Source: Avimonas intestinalis
GTDB taxonomy: Bacteria; Bacillota; Clostridia; Oscillospirales; Acutalibacteraceae
Direction of reading: 5' to 3'
Assembly (NCBI GenBank): GCA_904380375.1
Contig: CAJFID010000010.1
Coordinates: forward strand, 59,096-123,095
Length of the DNA: 64,000 bases
Notes under the pieces: model-generated
What the model saw: only the letters and a program-made list of their open reading frames with translations
What the model was told of the DNA's origin: nothing
Databases searched by the model: none
Shown: in pieces, positions 49,959-58,800 of the stretch
How the letters are laid out: each line of letters starts with the position of its first letter
How positions within the stretch are numbered: the first letter of the stretch is position 1
Made by a program: the position numbers and the translations under genes

Positions 49959-50552
49959 TTACCGCCAGGGCTCCATGCCGTAGCGGCGGCTGTCCGCCTC
50001 CGTGATGGGGCGGATGACCCGGCAGGGGTTGCCTGCGGCGATCACATTGGCGGGGATGTCCTTGGTCACTACGCTGCCGGCGCCGATGACGGTATTATCC
50101 CCGATGCGCACGCCGGGGGTGACGACCACGCTGCCGCCGATCCATACGTTGCTGCCGATGGTGATGGGCAGGGCGAATTCGATATTCCGGTTGCGCTGGG
50201 GCGCATCCAGCGGATGGCCGGCCGTGTAGAGCCCGACGTTCGGCGCGATGAAAACGTGGTCGCCGATGGTAACCGGCGCGCCGTCAAGGATCGTAAGGTT
50301 AAAATTGGCGTAGAATTTTTTGCCGATCCGGATATTCTTTCCGTAATCGCAGCGGAAGGGCGGCTCAATAAAGAAATCCGGCCCGATTTCCCCGAACAGC
50401 TCGCGGAACAGCTCGCCCCGCCGCTCCACATCGTCCGAATCCAGCGCGTTGATCTGCTCCACAATTTTACGGGCCTTCTGACGCTCCCGGTACAGTTCCT
50501 CGTCCAGGCCGTCGAACAGCAGGCCGGAAATCATTTTTTCCTTTTCCGTCAT
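49959..50552 (-). CDS. Sugar O-acetyltransferase (maltose acetyltransferase/NodL-like)
   Basis: 197 aa; ATG at 50552 with AAAGGAAG upstream. N-terminal Mac domain (EKEKMISGLLFDGLDEELYR), then left-handed beta-helix hexapeptides with FIEPPFRCDYGKNIRIGKKF, the catalytic His in GLYTAGHPLDAPQRNR and VWIGGSVVVTPGVRIGDNTV. Acetylates free sugars from acetyl-CoA, probably for detoxifying accumulated sugars. Monocistronic, with its own near-consensus promoter. Confidence 0.93.
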   Translation of the reverse strand: MTEKEKMISGLLFDGLDEELYRERQKARKIVEQINALDSDDVERRGELFRELFGEIGPDFFIEPPFRCDYGKNIRIGKKFYANFNLTILDGAPVTIGDHVFIAPNVGLYTAGHPLDAPQRNRNIEFALPITIGSNVWIGGSVVVTPGVRIGDNTVIGAGSVVTKDIPANVIAAGNPCRVIRPITEADSRRYGMEPWR

Positions 50553-50601
50553 AACGTTGCTTCCTTTCGCGTCCTTGCTGGGTTTGGGTATCCTGTATGG
50601 C

Positions 50602-50630
50602 ATTGTATCGGCCGTGCGCGGGTCTGTCAA
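50602..50630 (-). promoter_or_regulatory. Promoter of the sugar acetyltransferase gene
   Basis: Minus strand TTGACA (50625-50630), 17 bp, TACAAT (50602-50607). Confidence 0.88.
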
Positions 50631-50710
50631 GCGGGATGGGCGGAAAATAGGCCGAACCGATGCGCGGCAACACGGCCAAGCGCCGGCAGCCGCCGCTCCG
50701 GCGGGCGAAA

Positions 50711-50743
50711 AAAGAGGCGGTGGAAATTTTCCACCGCCTCTTT
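50711..50743. terminator. Terminator after folD
   Basis: AAAGAGGCGGTGGAAA/TTTCCACCGCCTCTTT (16-bp stem, one-base loop), with a T run on the minus strand. Confidence 0.88.
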
Positions 50744-50790
50744 AGGTAGATGCGATTTGCCGCCTATGCCCGGGCCGGCAGGTCCCCCGC

Positions 50791-51651
50791 TTACTTGACC
50801 AACAGGGCGTTCTGATGCTTGGCGGCCAGGATGGTGTTTTTCAGCAGCATGGCGATGGTCATAGGGCCGACGCCGCCCGGCACCGGGGTGATCCAGCCCG
50901 CGACCGGCTCGACGGCGGCGAAATCCACGTCGCCGCAGAGCTTGCCGTTTTCGTCCCGGTTCATCCCGACGTCAATGACGGCAGCGCCGGGCTTGACCAT
51001 GTCGGCCGTAACGAATTTCGCCTTGCCCACCGCAGCGACCAGGATATCGGCGCCCCGGCAGACCTGCTGGAGATTGACGGTTTTGGAGTGGCAGATGGTC
51101 ACGGTGCCGTTTTCATGCAGAAGCAGCATAGCCATCGGCTTGCCCACGATGTTGCTCCGCCCGATGACGACGCAGCTTTTGCCGGCGGCGGAGATCCCGG
51201 CGCTGTGCAGCAATTCCATCACGCCAGCCGGCGTGCAGGGCAGAAAGGTGTAATCCCCGATCATGATGTGCCCCACGTTGGCGGCGTGGAAGGCGTCCAC
51301 ATCCTTGAGGGGGGAGATGGCGCCGATGACCGCCTTGTCGTCAATGTGGGAGGGCAGCGGGAGCTGGCAGAGGATGCCGTTGATGTCGCTGCGGTTGTTT
51401 AAGCTCGCGATCAGGGCCAGCAGCTCGTCCTGCGTGGTGTCCGCGGGCAGGGCGATCTCCTCGGAGTAAATGCCCGCTTCGGCGCAGGCTTTTTTCTTGT
51501 TGTTGACGTAGACGCGGGAGGCGGGATCGTCCCCGACCAGGATGACCGCCAGGCCTGGGACGATCCCCTTGGCCTTGAGTGCGGCGGCTTCTTGCGCCAC
51601 CTCGCCCCGTACCCGTGCGGCGATTGCTTTTCCGTCAATGATTGTTGCCAT
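50791..51651 (-). CDS. folD: Bifunctional methylenetetrahydrofolate dehydrogenase/cyclohydrolase FolD
   Basis: 286 aa; ATG at 51651 (AAAGGATC upstream). Interconverts methylene-, methenyl- and 10-formyl-tetrahydrofolate. YVNNKKKACAEAG holds the catalytic Tyr and Lys, ILCQLPLPSHID and VIGRSNIVGKPMAMLLL are family signatures, and PVPGGVGPMTIAMLLKNT closes the fold. Probably co-transcribed with lgt upstream (69-bp gap). Confidence 0.97.
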   Translation of the reverse strand: MATIIDGKAIAARVRGEVAQEAAALKAKGIVPGLAVILVGDDPASRVYVNNKKKACAEAGIYSEEIALPADTTQDELLALIASLNNRSDINGILCQLPLPSHIDDKAVIGAISPLKDVDAFHAANVGHIMIGDYTFLPCTPAGVMELLHSAGISAAGKSCVVIGRSNIVGKPMAMLLLHENGTVTICHSKTVNLQQVCRGADILVAAVGKAKFVTADMVKPGAAVIDVGMNRDENGKLCGDVDFAAVEPVAGWITPVPGGVGPMTIAMLLKNTILAAKHQNALLVK

Positions 51652-51720
51652 GCTTGGTCGATCCTTTCTTTTCTCTCGTTGGTTGATCCGGGGCGGTAGC
51701 CCCGGGGAGGCGGGCGGCGG

Positions 51721-52848
51721 TTATTCGCCGTCCGCTTGCTTTTTCCCGTCCGGCTCGTCTTCAAGGCCGGGCTCTTCGCCGCCCTCGGCGGTTTGCCCGT
51801 CCGTTTCTTCGGGCGTTTTCTCGGTATCCTCCGGGGCCGCCGCTTTGTCCTCCGGCTCTTCCCCGTCCGCCGGTTTCACCTCCGGCTGGGGCTCTTCCGC
51901 CTCGTCCGCGCCGCCGTTATCGCTCGGAAGGGAAGCCGCATCCTCCGGCTCCGCGTCCTCCCCTCCGGCCTCGGCCCCTTCCGCTGTCTCGGCGGCAAAG
52001 AGGTCCTTGGGCAGGGAGCGTGCATGGGCGCGCAGCGCAAAGAAGAGGAATACGCCGCCGATGACCGCGATGACCGCGACAAGCTGGGAAACCTTCATCG
52101 CGCCGAAATACAGGCTGTCGGTCCGCAGGCTTTCAATCATAAACCGGCCCACGCCGTACCAGATCAGGTAGAGGGAGAAGATCTGCCCCTTGAACTTATA
52201 GGCTTTTTTGGAAAGGATGTGCAGCAGGATAAAGCCGAGCAGGCACCACAGCGACTCATACAAAAAGGTGGGATGCACCGGCTCGTTGAGGGTGTAGCCG
52301 CCGCCGTTGACGCCGCTCTGGATGATGTCGCCGGTCATGCCCCAGGGCAGGTCGGTGTTGCTGCCAAACGCCTCCTGGTTGAAGAAATTGCCCCAGCGCC
52401 CGATGCACTGCCCGATCAGGAAGCCCAGCGAGGCCAGGTCAAACATCGCCGGCGCGTTGACCTTGCGGATTTTGCACATGATCAGCCCGGCGATAAAGGC
52501 GAAGATGATCCCGCCGTAGATGCCGAGCCCGCCTTCCCAGATGTAGAGGATGCGCAACGGGTCTTCAAAGTATTCCGCCCGGTTGTCGCAGAACAGCACA
52601 TAATACAGCCGCGCGCCGATAAAGGCAAAAATCGCGGCCACCAGCACCACGTCGATCATCCGGTCGGGATCGATGTCGAACTGCTTGGCGCGCTTGAGGG
52701 CGTAGATTACCGCCAGCAGGAAGCCCAGCGCGATCAGCAGGCCGTACCAGTTTAGGGAGAATTCATGGCCGAAGAGGGAGAATTCCACAATGGTGGGGGA
52801 AATGCTGAAGGTCCAGCCCAACGCGGGGAAAGAGATATAATGGTCCAT
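51721..52848 (-). CDS. lgt: Prolipoprotein diacylglyceryl transferase Lgt with acidic C-terminal tail
   Basis: 375 aa; ATG at 52848 with AAAGGACG upstream. Transfers diacylglycerol to the lipobox Cys of prolipoproteins. The first 280 residues are a normal Lgt with seven membrane helices and the signature GRWGNFFNQEAFG, plus HPTFLYESLWCL and IWYGVGRFMIESLRT. The last 95 or so residues are a disordered, Glu/Ala/Pro-rich acidic tail (runs like AEGGEEPGLEDEPDGKK) that standard Lgt lacks. If the C-terminus faces the cytoplasm, this is a cytoplasmic tail. Confidence 0.96.
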   Translation of the reverse strand: MDHYISFPALGWTFSISPTIVEFSLFGHEFSLNWYGLLIALGFLLAVIYALKRAKQFDIDPDRMIDVVLVAAIFAFIGARLYYVLFCDNRAEYFEDPLRILYIWEGGLGIYGGIIFAFIAGLIMCKIRKVNAPAMFDLASLGFLIGQCIGRWGNFFNQEAFGSNTDLPWGMTGDIIQSGVNGGGYTLNEPVHPTFLYESLWCLLGFILLHILSKKAYKFKGQIFSLYLIWYGVGRFMIESLRTDSLYFGAMKVSQLVAVIAVIGGVFLFFALRAHARSLPKDLFAAETAEGAEAGGEDAEPEDAASLPSDNGGADEAEEPQPEVKPADGEEPEDKAAAPEDTEKTPEETDGQTAEGGEEPGLEDEPDGKKQADGE

Positions 52849-52916
52849 GCGCGTTTCGTCCTTTCTTTATGTAAGGCGGCGCCGGGACGCCGCCCTGTTT
52901 GCGGGATAGCCGGCGA

Positions 52917-54200
52917 TTACTCGGCGGGACGGACCACCGAGAGGGCCGCCTGCGGGCGCTGAAGGTTCTCGCGGAGCATCCGCTCCACCGCTCCGGGGGA
53001 GAGGCGGGCCGCCGCCTCTAGGAAGGCGAAGGGTTCCCGCCCGTAGAAAACGTCGCCGACCAGCATGTCGCCGCAGGTTTCCACATCGTTGAGGCAGGAG
53101 ACCAGCCGCCCGTACAGCGCATTGCGCGCCGCTTCAAAGTCAGCGGAGGGGATCCCTTCCCGCCGCAGCCGTTCGATTTCGGCGTGGACGGCATCGGCCG
53201 CCGCGTCGGGGTCGGCGGATTCCCCGCCGAACAGCCAGGACGCGTAGCCGGGCCCTTCAAAATACTGCGCCCCGAAGGAAGGGTTGATCAGCCCCCGCTC
53301 CATCAGCCGGGCATAGAGGGGGGAGGACTGTCCCGCGAGGATTTCCAGCAGCACGTCCGCCGCCACCAGCTCCTCGGCCGTGCGGACGCCGCCCTGGGGC
53401 AGGTGGTCCTTAAACCCGAGGTAGAACAGCGGGGCGGCGACCGGCATCCGGCATTCCACGCGGGGTTCGGCGGCCGCAAAGGGCTCGTCCACCAGGGCGC
53501 GTTCCACCCGCCCGCCCTCCGACGGCTTCAGCATCCGGTCGGCCACGGCGAGCACTTCCTGCGGCGTGACGTTGCCGGAAACGGCGAGAACCATGTTGTT
53601 GAGATTATAAAAGGTCGAATAACAGCCGTACAGCAGCTCCGGCGTGATTTCGGCGATCGATTCCACTGTGCCGGCGATGTCGATGCGCACCGGGTGGTTT
53701 TTGTACAGCGCCTTGAGCAGGTTGAACAGCACCCGGCGGCCGGGATTGTCCTCGCACATCCGGATCTCCTGCCCGATGATGCCCTGCTCCTTCTGCACGG
53801 TTTCCTTGGTGAAATAGGGGTGCTGTACGAAGTCGAGCAGGATCTCCAGGGATTCCGCAAACCGGTCGGTGCAGGAGAAAAGGTAGGCGGTGCGGTCAAA
53901 GCTGGTGAAGGCGTTGGCCGAGGCGCCGGTCTTGGCGTACCGCGAAAAGGCGTCCCCGTCCTGGCTTTCAAACAGCTTGTGTTCCAGGTAATGGGCGATG
54001 CCGGCGGGCACTACGGTCTCTGTATCGGCGCCGGCCGGCCGGAAGGCGGTGTCAATCGACCCGTACCGGGCGGCAAACACCGCGTAGGCGGAGCGGTAAC
54101 CGGGCTTGGGGTTGACCAGGATGGTCAGCCCGGAGGGGTGATGGAGGCGGTAAACCCGCTCATCGGCGTGAGGGGGGAGGATTTCCTGCCATGCGGCCAT
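52917..54200 (-). CDS. M16 family zinc peptidase, active subunit (YmfH-like)
   Basis: 427 aa; ATG at 54200, nine bases after AAAGGAGG and two bases after the end of its partner. The inverted zinc motif is AHYLEHKLFE (HxxEH, about residue 71), followed by the distal Glu in QKEQGIIGQEIRMCEDN. It resembles B. subtilis YmfH/AlbF and mitochondrial processing peptidases. With the upstream inactive homologue it probably forms a heterodimeric clamshell protease; substrates are unknown. Confidence 0.92.
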   Translation of the reverse strand: MAAWQEILPPHADERVYRLHHPSGLTILVNPKPGYRSAYAVFAARYGSIDTAFRPAGADTETVVPAGIAHYLEHKLFESQDGDAFSRYAKTGASANAFTSFDRTAYLFSCTDRFAESLEILLDFVQHPYFTKETVQKEQGIIGQEIRMCEDNPGRRVLFNLLKALYKNHPVRIDIAGTVESIAEITPELLYGCYSTFYNLNNMVLAVSGNVTPQEVLAVADRMLKPSEGGRVERALVDEPFAAAEPRVECRMPVAAPLFYLGFKDHLPQGGVRTAEELVAADVLLEILAGQSSPLYARLMERGLINPSFGAQYFEGPGYASWLFGGESADPDAAADAVHAEIERLRREGIPSADFEAARNALYGRLVSCLNDVETCGDMLVGDVFYGREPFAFLEAAARLSPGAVERMLRENLQRPQAALSVVRPAE

Positions 54201-54201
54201 C

Positions 54202-55479
54202 TTACAGCGCCTCCTTTCCGGCTAAGAGGTAGTCCGCGCCGAGGGTTACGCCCTGCGCGGCCGCGGCCACCTGCTCCCGGGTAACCGCCCGGACGGCGCC
54301 GGCCGATTCCTCCGGCGTGGAGAGGCGGGGGGCCAGGCTCTGCCCCAGGTACCACGAGGCGGTGGTGGCCTGCAAATCCCCGACGGTGACGAATTGGTTG
54401 ACGACACTCCGGCGGGCGGATTCCAGGTCCTCGTCGGTGAAATCGCCGGCGCGCACCGCGTCGAGCTGGCGGAGGATCTCCTCCCGGGCGCGGGGGGCGT
54501 TTTTCTCCTCTACGCCGGAGTCGATGAGCAGCACGCCCTTGAGCCGGTCATAGCTCGACTGGCAGTAGTAGCACAGGCTGAGCTTTTCCCGCACGTTGCG
54601 GAAGAGCAGGGAATGGGGCGTCCCGCCCAGCAGGGCGTTCATCAGCCGCATGGCCGGCACCCCGGCGTCCGGTTCGGCCGTCCCGGCCCGTAGGCCCAGC
54701 ACCAGCTTGGCCTGCCCCACGTCCAGGCGGTCGGTCCGCTCCCGCACCGTCTCGGCGCGGCGGACGACCTGGGTGGGGCAGGGCGCGGGCTCCCGCTCTG
54801 GCAGGAGGGACAGCCCCTGCCGGAAGGCGTCGCCGACCTGGGCAAGGGGGGACGCGCCCTGCACGATCAGGCGGATCTGCGCGGCAGAGAGCGCCCGCTT
54901 CCACGCCTGGGTAACGGCGGCGGGGGTGAGGGCCCCCACCTTTTCAATGACGCCGTACCGGTCGACGGCGTACCGCTCGCCCGGGCAGAGCAGCTCCTCG
55001 CACCGGCGGCGGGCGTACAGCCGCTTTTCGTTGATTTCGGACTCAATCTGTTCGATCAGGCAGCGTTTTTCCTGTTCTACCGCGGCGGCGGGGAAGCAGC
55101 CGTTTTCCAGCGCCGGGCGGAACAGCATCGCGCTGAGCAGGCCGGCACAGGCGGAGGCGATCGCCTCCCCGTGCAGGGCGAAGCGGTCGTCGATGGCGAC
55201 CGCGTGCAGCACCAGCGCCTGGGCCTCCCCAAGCCGTGTGACCTCGGCAAAAATGCGGGCGCCGTACAGCTCGTTCAGACGCCGCTTCAGGGCAGTGAAA
55301 TCGGGATAGCTCTCGCAGCTCCGGCGCAGCAGGTAAGGAAGGATCGCGTATTCGGAGGCCGTCTCCCGGTCCAGCGGGAGGAGCAGGGCGGCGGTCAGCC
55401 GCATGGTTTTGAACCGGCCGTCGGTCAGGGTGAGCAGGCCGGCGCCCCCGGCGAGGGGCTGAAAGGATGGATGCGGCAA
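54202..55479 (-). CDS. M16 family peptidase homologue without zinc motif (YmfF-like)
   Basis: 425 aa from a TTG start at 55479, eight bases after AAGGAG; the open frame extends far upstream but has no other ribosome site near. At the place of HxxEH the sequence is SEYAILPYLLRRSCESYPD, so catalysis is not expected, while the C-terminal half is well kept (RLMNALLGGTPHSLLFRNVR; EKLSLCYYCQSSYDRLKG). The YmfF/YmfH pairing is conserved in Firmicutes, the inactive member building the chamber. Confidence 0.9.
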   Translation of the reverse strand: MPHPSFQPLAGGAGLLTLTDGRFKTMRLTAALLLPLDRETASEYAILPYLLRRSCESYPDFTALKRRLNELYGARIFAEVTRLGEAQALVLHAVAIDDRFALHGEAIASACAGLLSAMLFRPALENGCFPAAAVEQEKRCLIEQIESEINEKRLYARRRCEELLCPGERYAVDRYGVIEKVGALTPAAVTQAWKRALSAAQIRLIVQGASPLAQVGDAFRQGLSLLPEREPAPCPTQVVRRAETVRERTDRLDVGQAKLVLGLRAGTAEPDAGVPAMRLMNALLGGTPHSLLFRNVREKLSLCYYCQSSYDRLKGVLLIDSGVEEKNAPRAREEILRQLDAVRAGDFTDEDLESARRSVVNQFVTVGDLQATTASWYLGQSLAPRLSTPEESAGAVRAVTREQVAAAAQGVTLGADYLLAGKEAL

Positions 55480-55573
55480 AGAATCACTCCTTTTTGCCGT
55501 ATGGGGCGGCGGCTCCGCCGGCTTTTCCCGGCAGGGAGGCGGGGCCGTTCCGCCCGAATCGTTCATACAGACC

Positions 55574-55602
55574 AGTATACCAAATACCGCCGGGAATGAA
55601 AA
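55574..55602 (-). promoter_or_regulatory. Promoter of the M16 pair (and perhaps lgt-folD)
   Basis: Minus strand TTTTCA (55597-55602), 17 bp, TATACT (55574-55579), leaving a leader of about 90 nt. The rest of the 338-bp gap (55603-55817) shows no gene and no clear terminator for the glucan synthase. Confidence 0.55.
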
Positions 55603-55817
55603 GCGGCAAATCAAAAAGATTCGGCAGGATTTCGTGAAAACTTGGTGAAAAAGCCCGATGGCCCTCCCCGCGTTTTTGGGCGGGGCCCTGCTGGAGGATC
55701 CACCTGCCGGCGCATCCAGGGCGTGCCGGCGGTTGGGATCGGATTGGGCGGGATGGGCAGGAACAGCGTCCAGCCTCCGCGGCGGCTTCCGGCGGGGAGA
55801 GGGCCGCCCAGGCTCCG

Positions 55818-58800
55818 TTACTGCCCGGGCGCGGGAGGGAGGCGCAGCTCCACCGTATGCGGCGCGCCGTCGAGCGGGATCCGCTCCGCCGCCCGGCCGT
55901 CTACCGTTAGGAGGGGCTTCCCCCGCCGCACCCGGATGGCGAGGGCGGAGCCGCCCAGCGTCAGGGATGCCTCGTACCCCTCCCATTTGCCGGGCAGGCG
56001 AGGGGACAGCTCCAGCCAATCCCCGTGGGGATGCAGCCCCAGCAGGTGCCGCAGCACCGCCGTGTAATACCATCCGGCCGAGCCGGTGTACTGCGTCCAT
56101 CCGGCCCGCCCGGGGCATTCGGCGTTGGCGTAGACGTCCCCGGCCAGGGCATAGGGCTCGCCCCGGTATTGTTCCCCCAGACCGTCGGCGTATTTTTGCG
56201 CGGTGTTGAGCAGCCGCAGCAGCTCCGCCCCCTCGTCCGCCCGCCCGGCCTTCAGCAGGGCGATGGCCAGCCAGACCGCCGCATGGGTGTACTGCCCCCC
56301 GTTTTCCCGCACGCCGGGCGGATAGGCGGTGGTATATCCCACCGGGGGCTCCTGCTCCGCCTTGCCAAAGGGCGGGGTGAACAGGCGGATCACGCCGTTT
56401 TCCCGGTCAACCAGCTGTGCCAGCGCGGTATCCAGCGCCGTGTTCGCGCGTTCCCGGTCCAGCCCGCAGAGCAGGGCGAAGCTTTGGGTAAGGCTGTCCA
56501 GCGCGCAGGCGTCCGTCCCCGGCGCTCCGAGCGGGGAGCCGTCGTCCAGGAAGGCGCGCAGGTAGCGGTCACGGGCGTAGCAGCCCTCGAGCGCGGTGTG
56601 GTAACCGGCCGCCAGGCGGCGGAAGGCCTGCGCACGCGCCTCGTCCCCGCGGCGCTCGCACAGGGGGGCGAAGCGTTCCAGCGTGAGGGCCAGGAACATC
56701 CCCAGCCATACGCTTTCCCCCTTGCCTTCGGCGCCGGCCAGGTTGAAGCCGTCGTTCCAGTCCCCGCTGCCGATCAGCGGCAGGCCGTGCGCTCCCCGGG
56801 TTGCGGCCCGCTCAAGCGCCCGGACGCAGTGGAGGTAGAGCGGGTCCGCGTAATCGGTGCGGGCCGGCTCATGGTACCGGTCCTGCTCGTCGAGGCCAAG
56901 CTCCGGCCCCGAAAGCCAGCGGATTTTGATGTCCAGGATTCCCGCGTCGCCGGTAAAATCGACGTATTCCGCCGCAGCATAGGGCAGCCAGGCCAGGTCG
57001 TCCGAACAGCGGGTGCGCACCCCACGCAGGCTGCCCGGCAGCCGGTGCCACCAATGGAGCACGTCCCCCTGCTCAAACTGTACGGCGGCGCACCGTATCA
57101 GCTGGCGGCGCAGGAGCGCGGGGTCGATCCAGAGCGCGGCCAGGCAGTCCTGCAGCTGGTCGCGGAACCCCCACGCTCCGCCGCATTGGTAAAAGCCGGT
57201 GCGGGCGTAAATCCGGCAGTACAGCGCCTGCCGCGGGATCCAGTCCCCGGCCAGCGCGTTCAGCGCGGGGTCGGGGGTGTGAAGGCGGGGCAGGGCGGGC
57301 GCCGGTGCCGCCGTATCTCGGAGGGCCAGGCCGGGCAGCGCCAAGGCCGCCCGGTGCGCCGCCTCCGGCTCCCTCGCCGCCGCGTAGCCGAGCACGAAGG
57401 TGATTTTCTCCCGCCGGCGGGGCGGCAGCCTGCGGCGGACGATGACCGCCGCGCAGGGATCGGGAAGCGGGGAGAGGGTACCCGATCCCCAGCGTCCCGC
57501 CAAAAAGCCGCCCCGGTCGCAGTCGCAGCCGTCCGCGCCGCCCTCGGCGGTGAGCACCATTGCCCCTTTGACGGCGGCGAAGGGGTTGTGCAGCACAAGC
57601 GCGCCGCTTTCCCAACGGGCGGCGGTGAGGCGGGCGGCGTCCCGGTTCACACCGAGTGCCGGCTCCGTATAATACGCGGCCTGCATATCCATGTCTTCCT
57701 TTCCTTGGTTTTCTATAACCGCCTCGACGGTTTTCCACGGCCCGCGCACCGGTACCCGGACGGTGACGGTGGTTTTTAGCACCGCCCCACCGGGGAATTC
57801 CAACATTCCTTCGTACCGGGCGAAGCCCTGCCCAAAGGTGGGGCTGGCGCCCCATACCGCGTCCCGGATCTGCCCGCCGGCACGCAGGAAGAGAAGTTCC
57901 CCCCGGTTGTCGGAGGCGGTGTCGTTGGACCAGGGGGTGAGCTTGTTTTCCCGGGCGTTGACCGCCCAGGTAAAGCCGAGGGAGAGGTCGGACACCAGGG
58001 TGCCGAAGGCGGGGTTGGCCAAGAGATGGCACCACGGCAGGCGGGGCTTCTCCCGGATGCGGAACCGCCCGTTTACAAATTCCCCGCCGGGCAGGGCAAG
58101 GGGGGCGGCGGCTTCCTCCCGCCCCACCGCTTCCCCGGACGGCGGGGCGGGCGCGGCGGGGAGGATCGGCGCCGGCCGGTATTCGGCGGGGGGCAGCCCC
58201 GCCCGCTGGAGATCCCGCGCGCTGTTGTGGCGGCACACAGCGGCCAGCAGGGAAAGCGCCTCTTCGCCGTGGAGACGGAGGTTGATAAGATGGATCCCGC
58301 CCCGTGCGCCGAAGCTCTCGGGGCATCCGGCGTTGTCCGCGGCGGCACGCAGCGCATCAAGCACCGGCGCGTCGTACTCGCCGCCCTCCCGGTAGGCGAT
58401 GCACAGCTCGGTTTCCACCCCGCCCAGCCGCAGGGAGCGGTGCAGGCGCATATACGGCTCGGCCCGGCCGGCGTCGGCCGCGTTGTGGATTTCCACCAGG
58501 ATGATCGGGAAATCCCCCGATACGCCCAGCGCCCAGAGCGCCTCCCGCCCGCGGATGTTTTCCCGCGCGGCGGCGGCCCAGTCCCGGTCCATCCGGGGCG
58601 GATAGAACAGGTCGGGCAGGATCTGGGCGGCGAGCTGGGCTTCCACCCCGCCGAAGGGGGAGGGTGCGGCCCGGCCGGGGGAGAGGAGCCCCTCCCTCCT
58701 TGCCTCAACCAGCCGGTTGGCGGCTTCGGCCCGGGTGGGCGCCGCGGCCAGCACCAGGGTGGCGGAGCGCTGCCCGCGGGCGGGAAGCTCCAGCGTTAGC

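Noticed and set aside
56025..57779. Long plus-strand frame opposite the glucan synthase
   Set aside because: Antisense shadow of a verified gene; proline, glycine and arginine composition is typical of reverse-complement reading.
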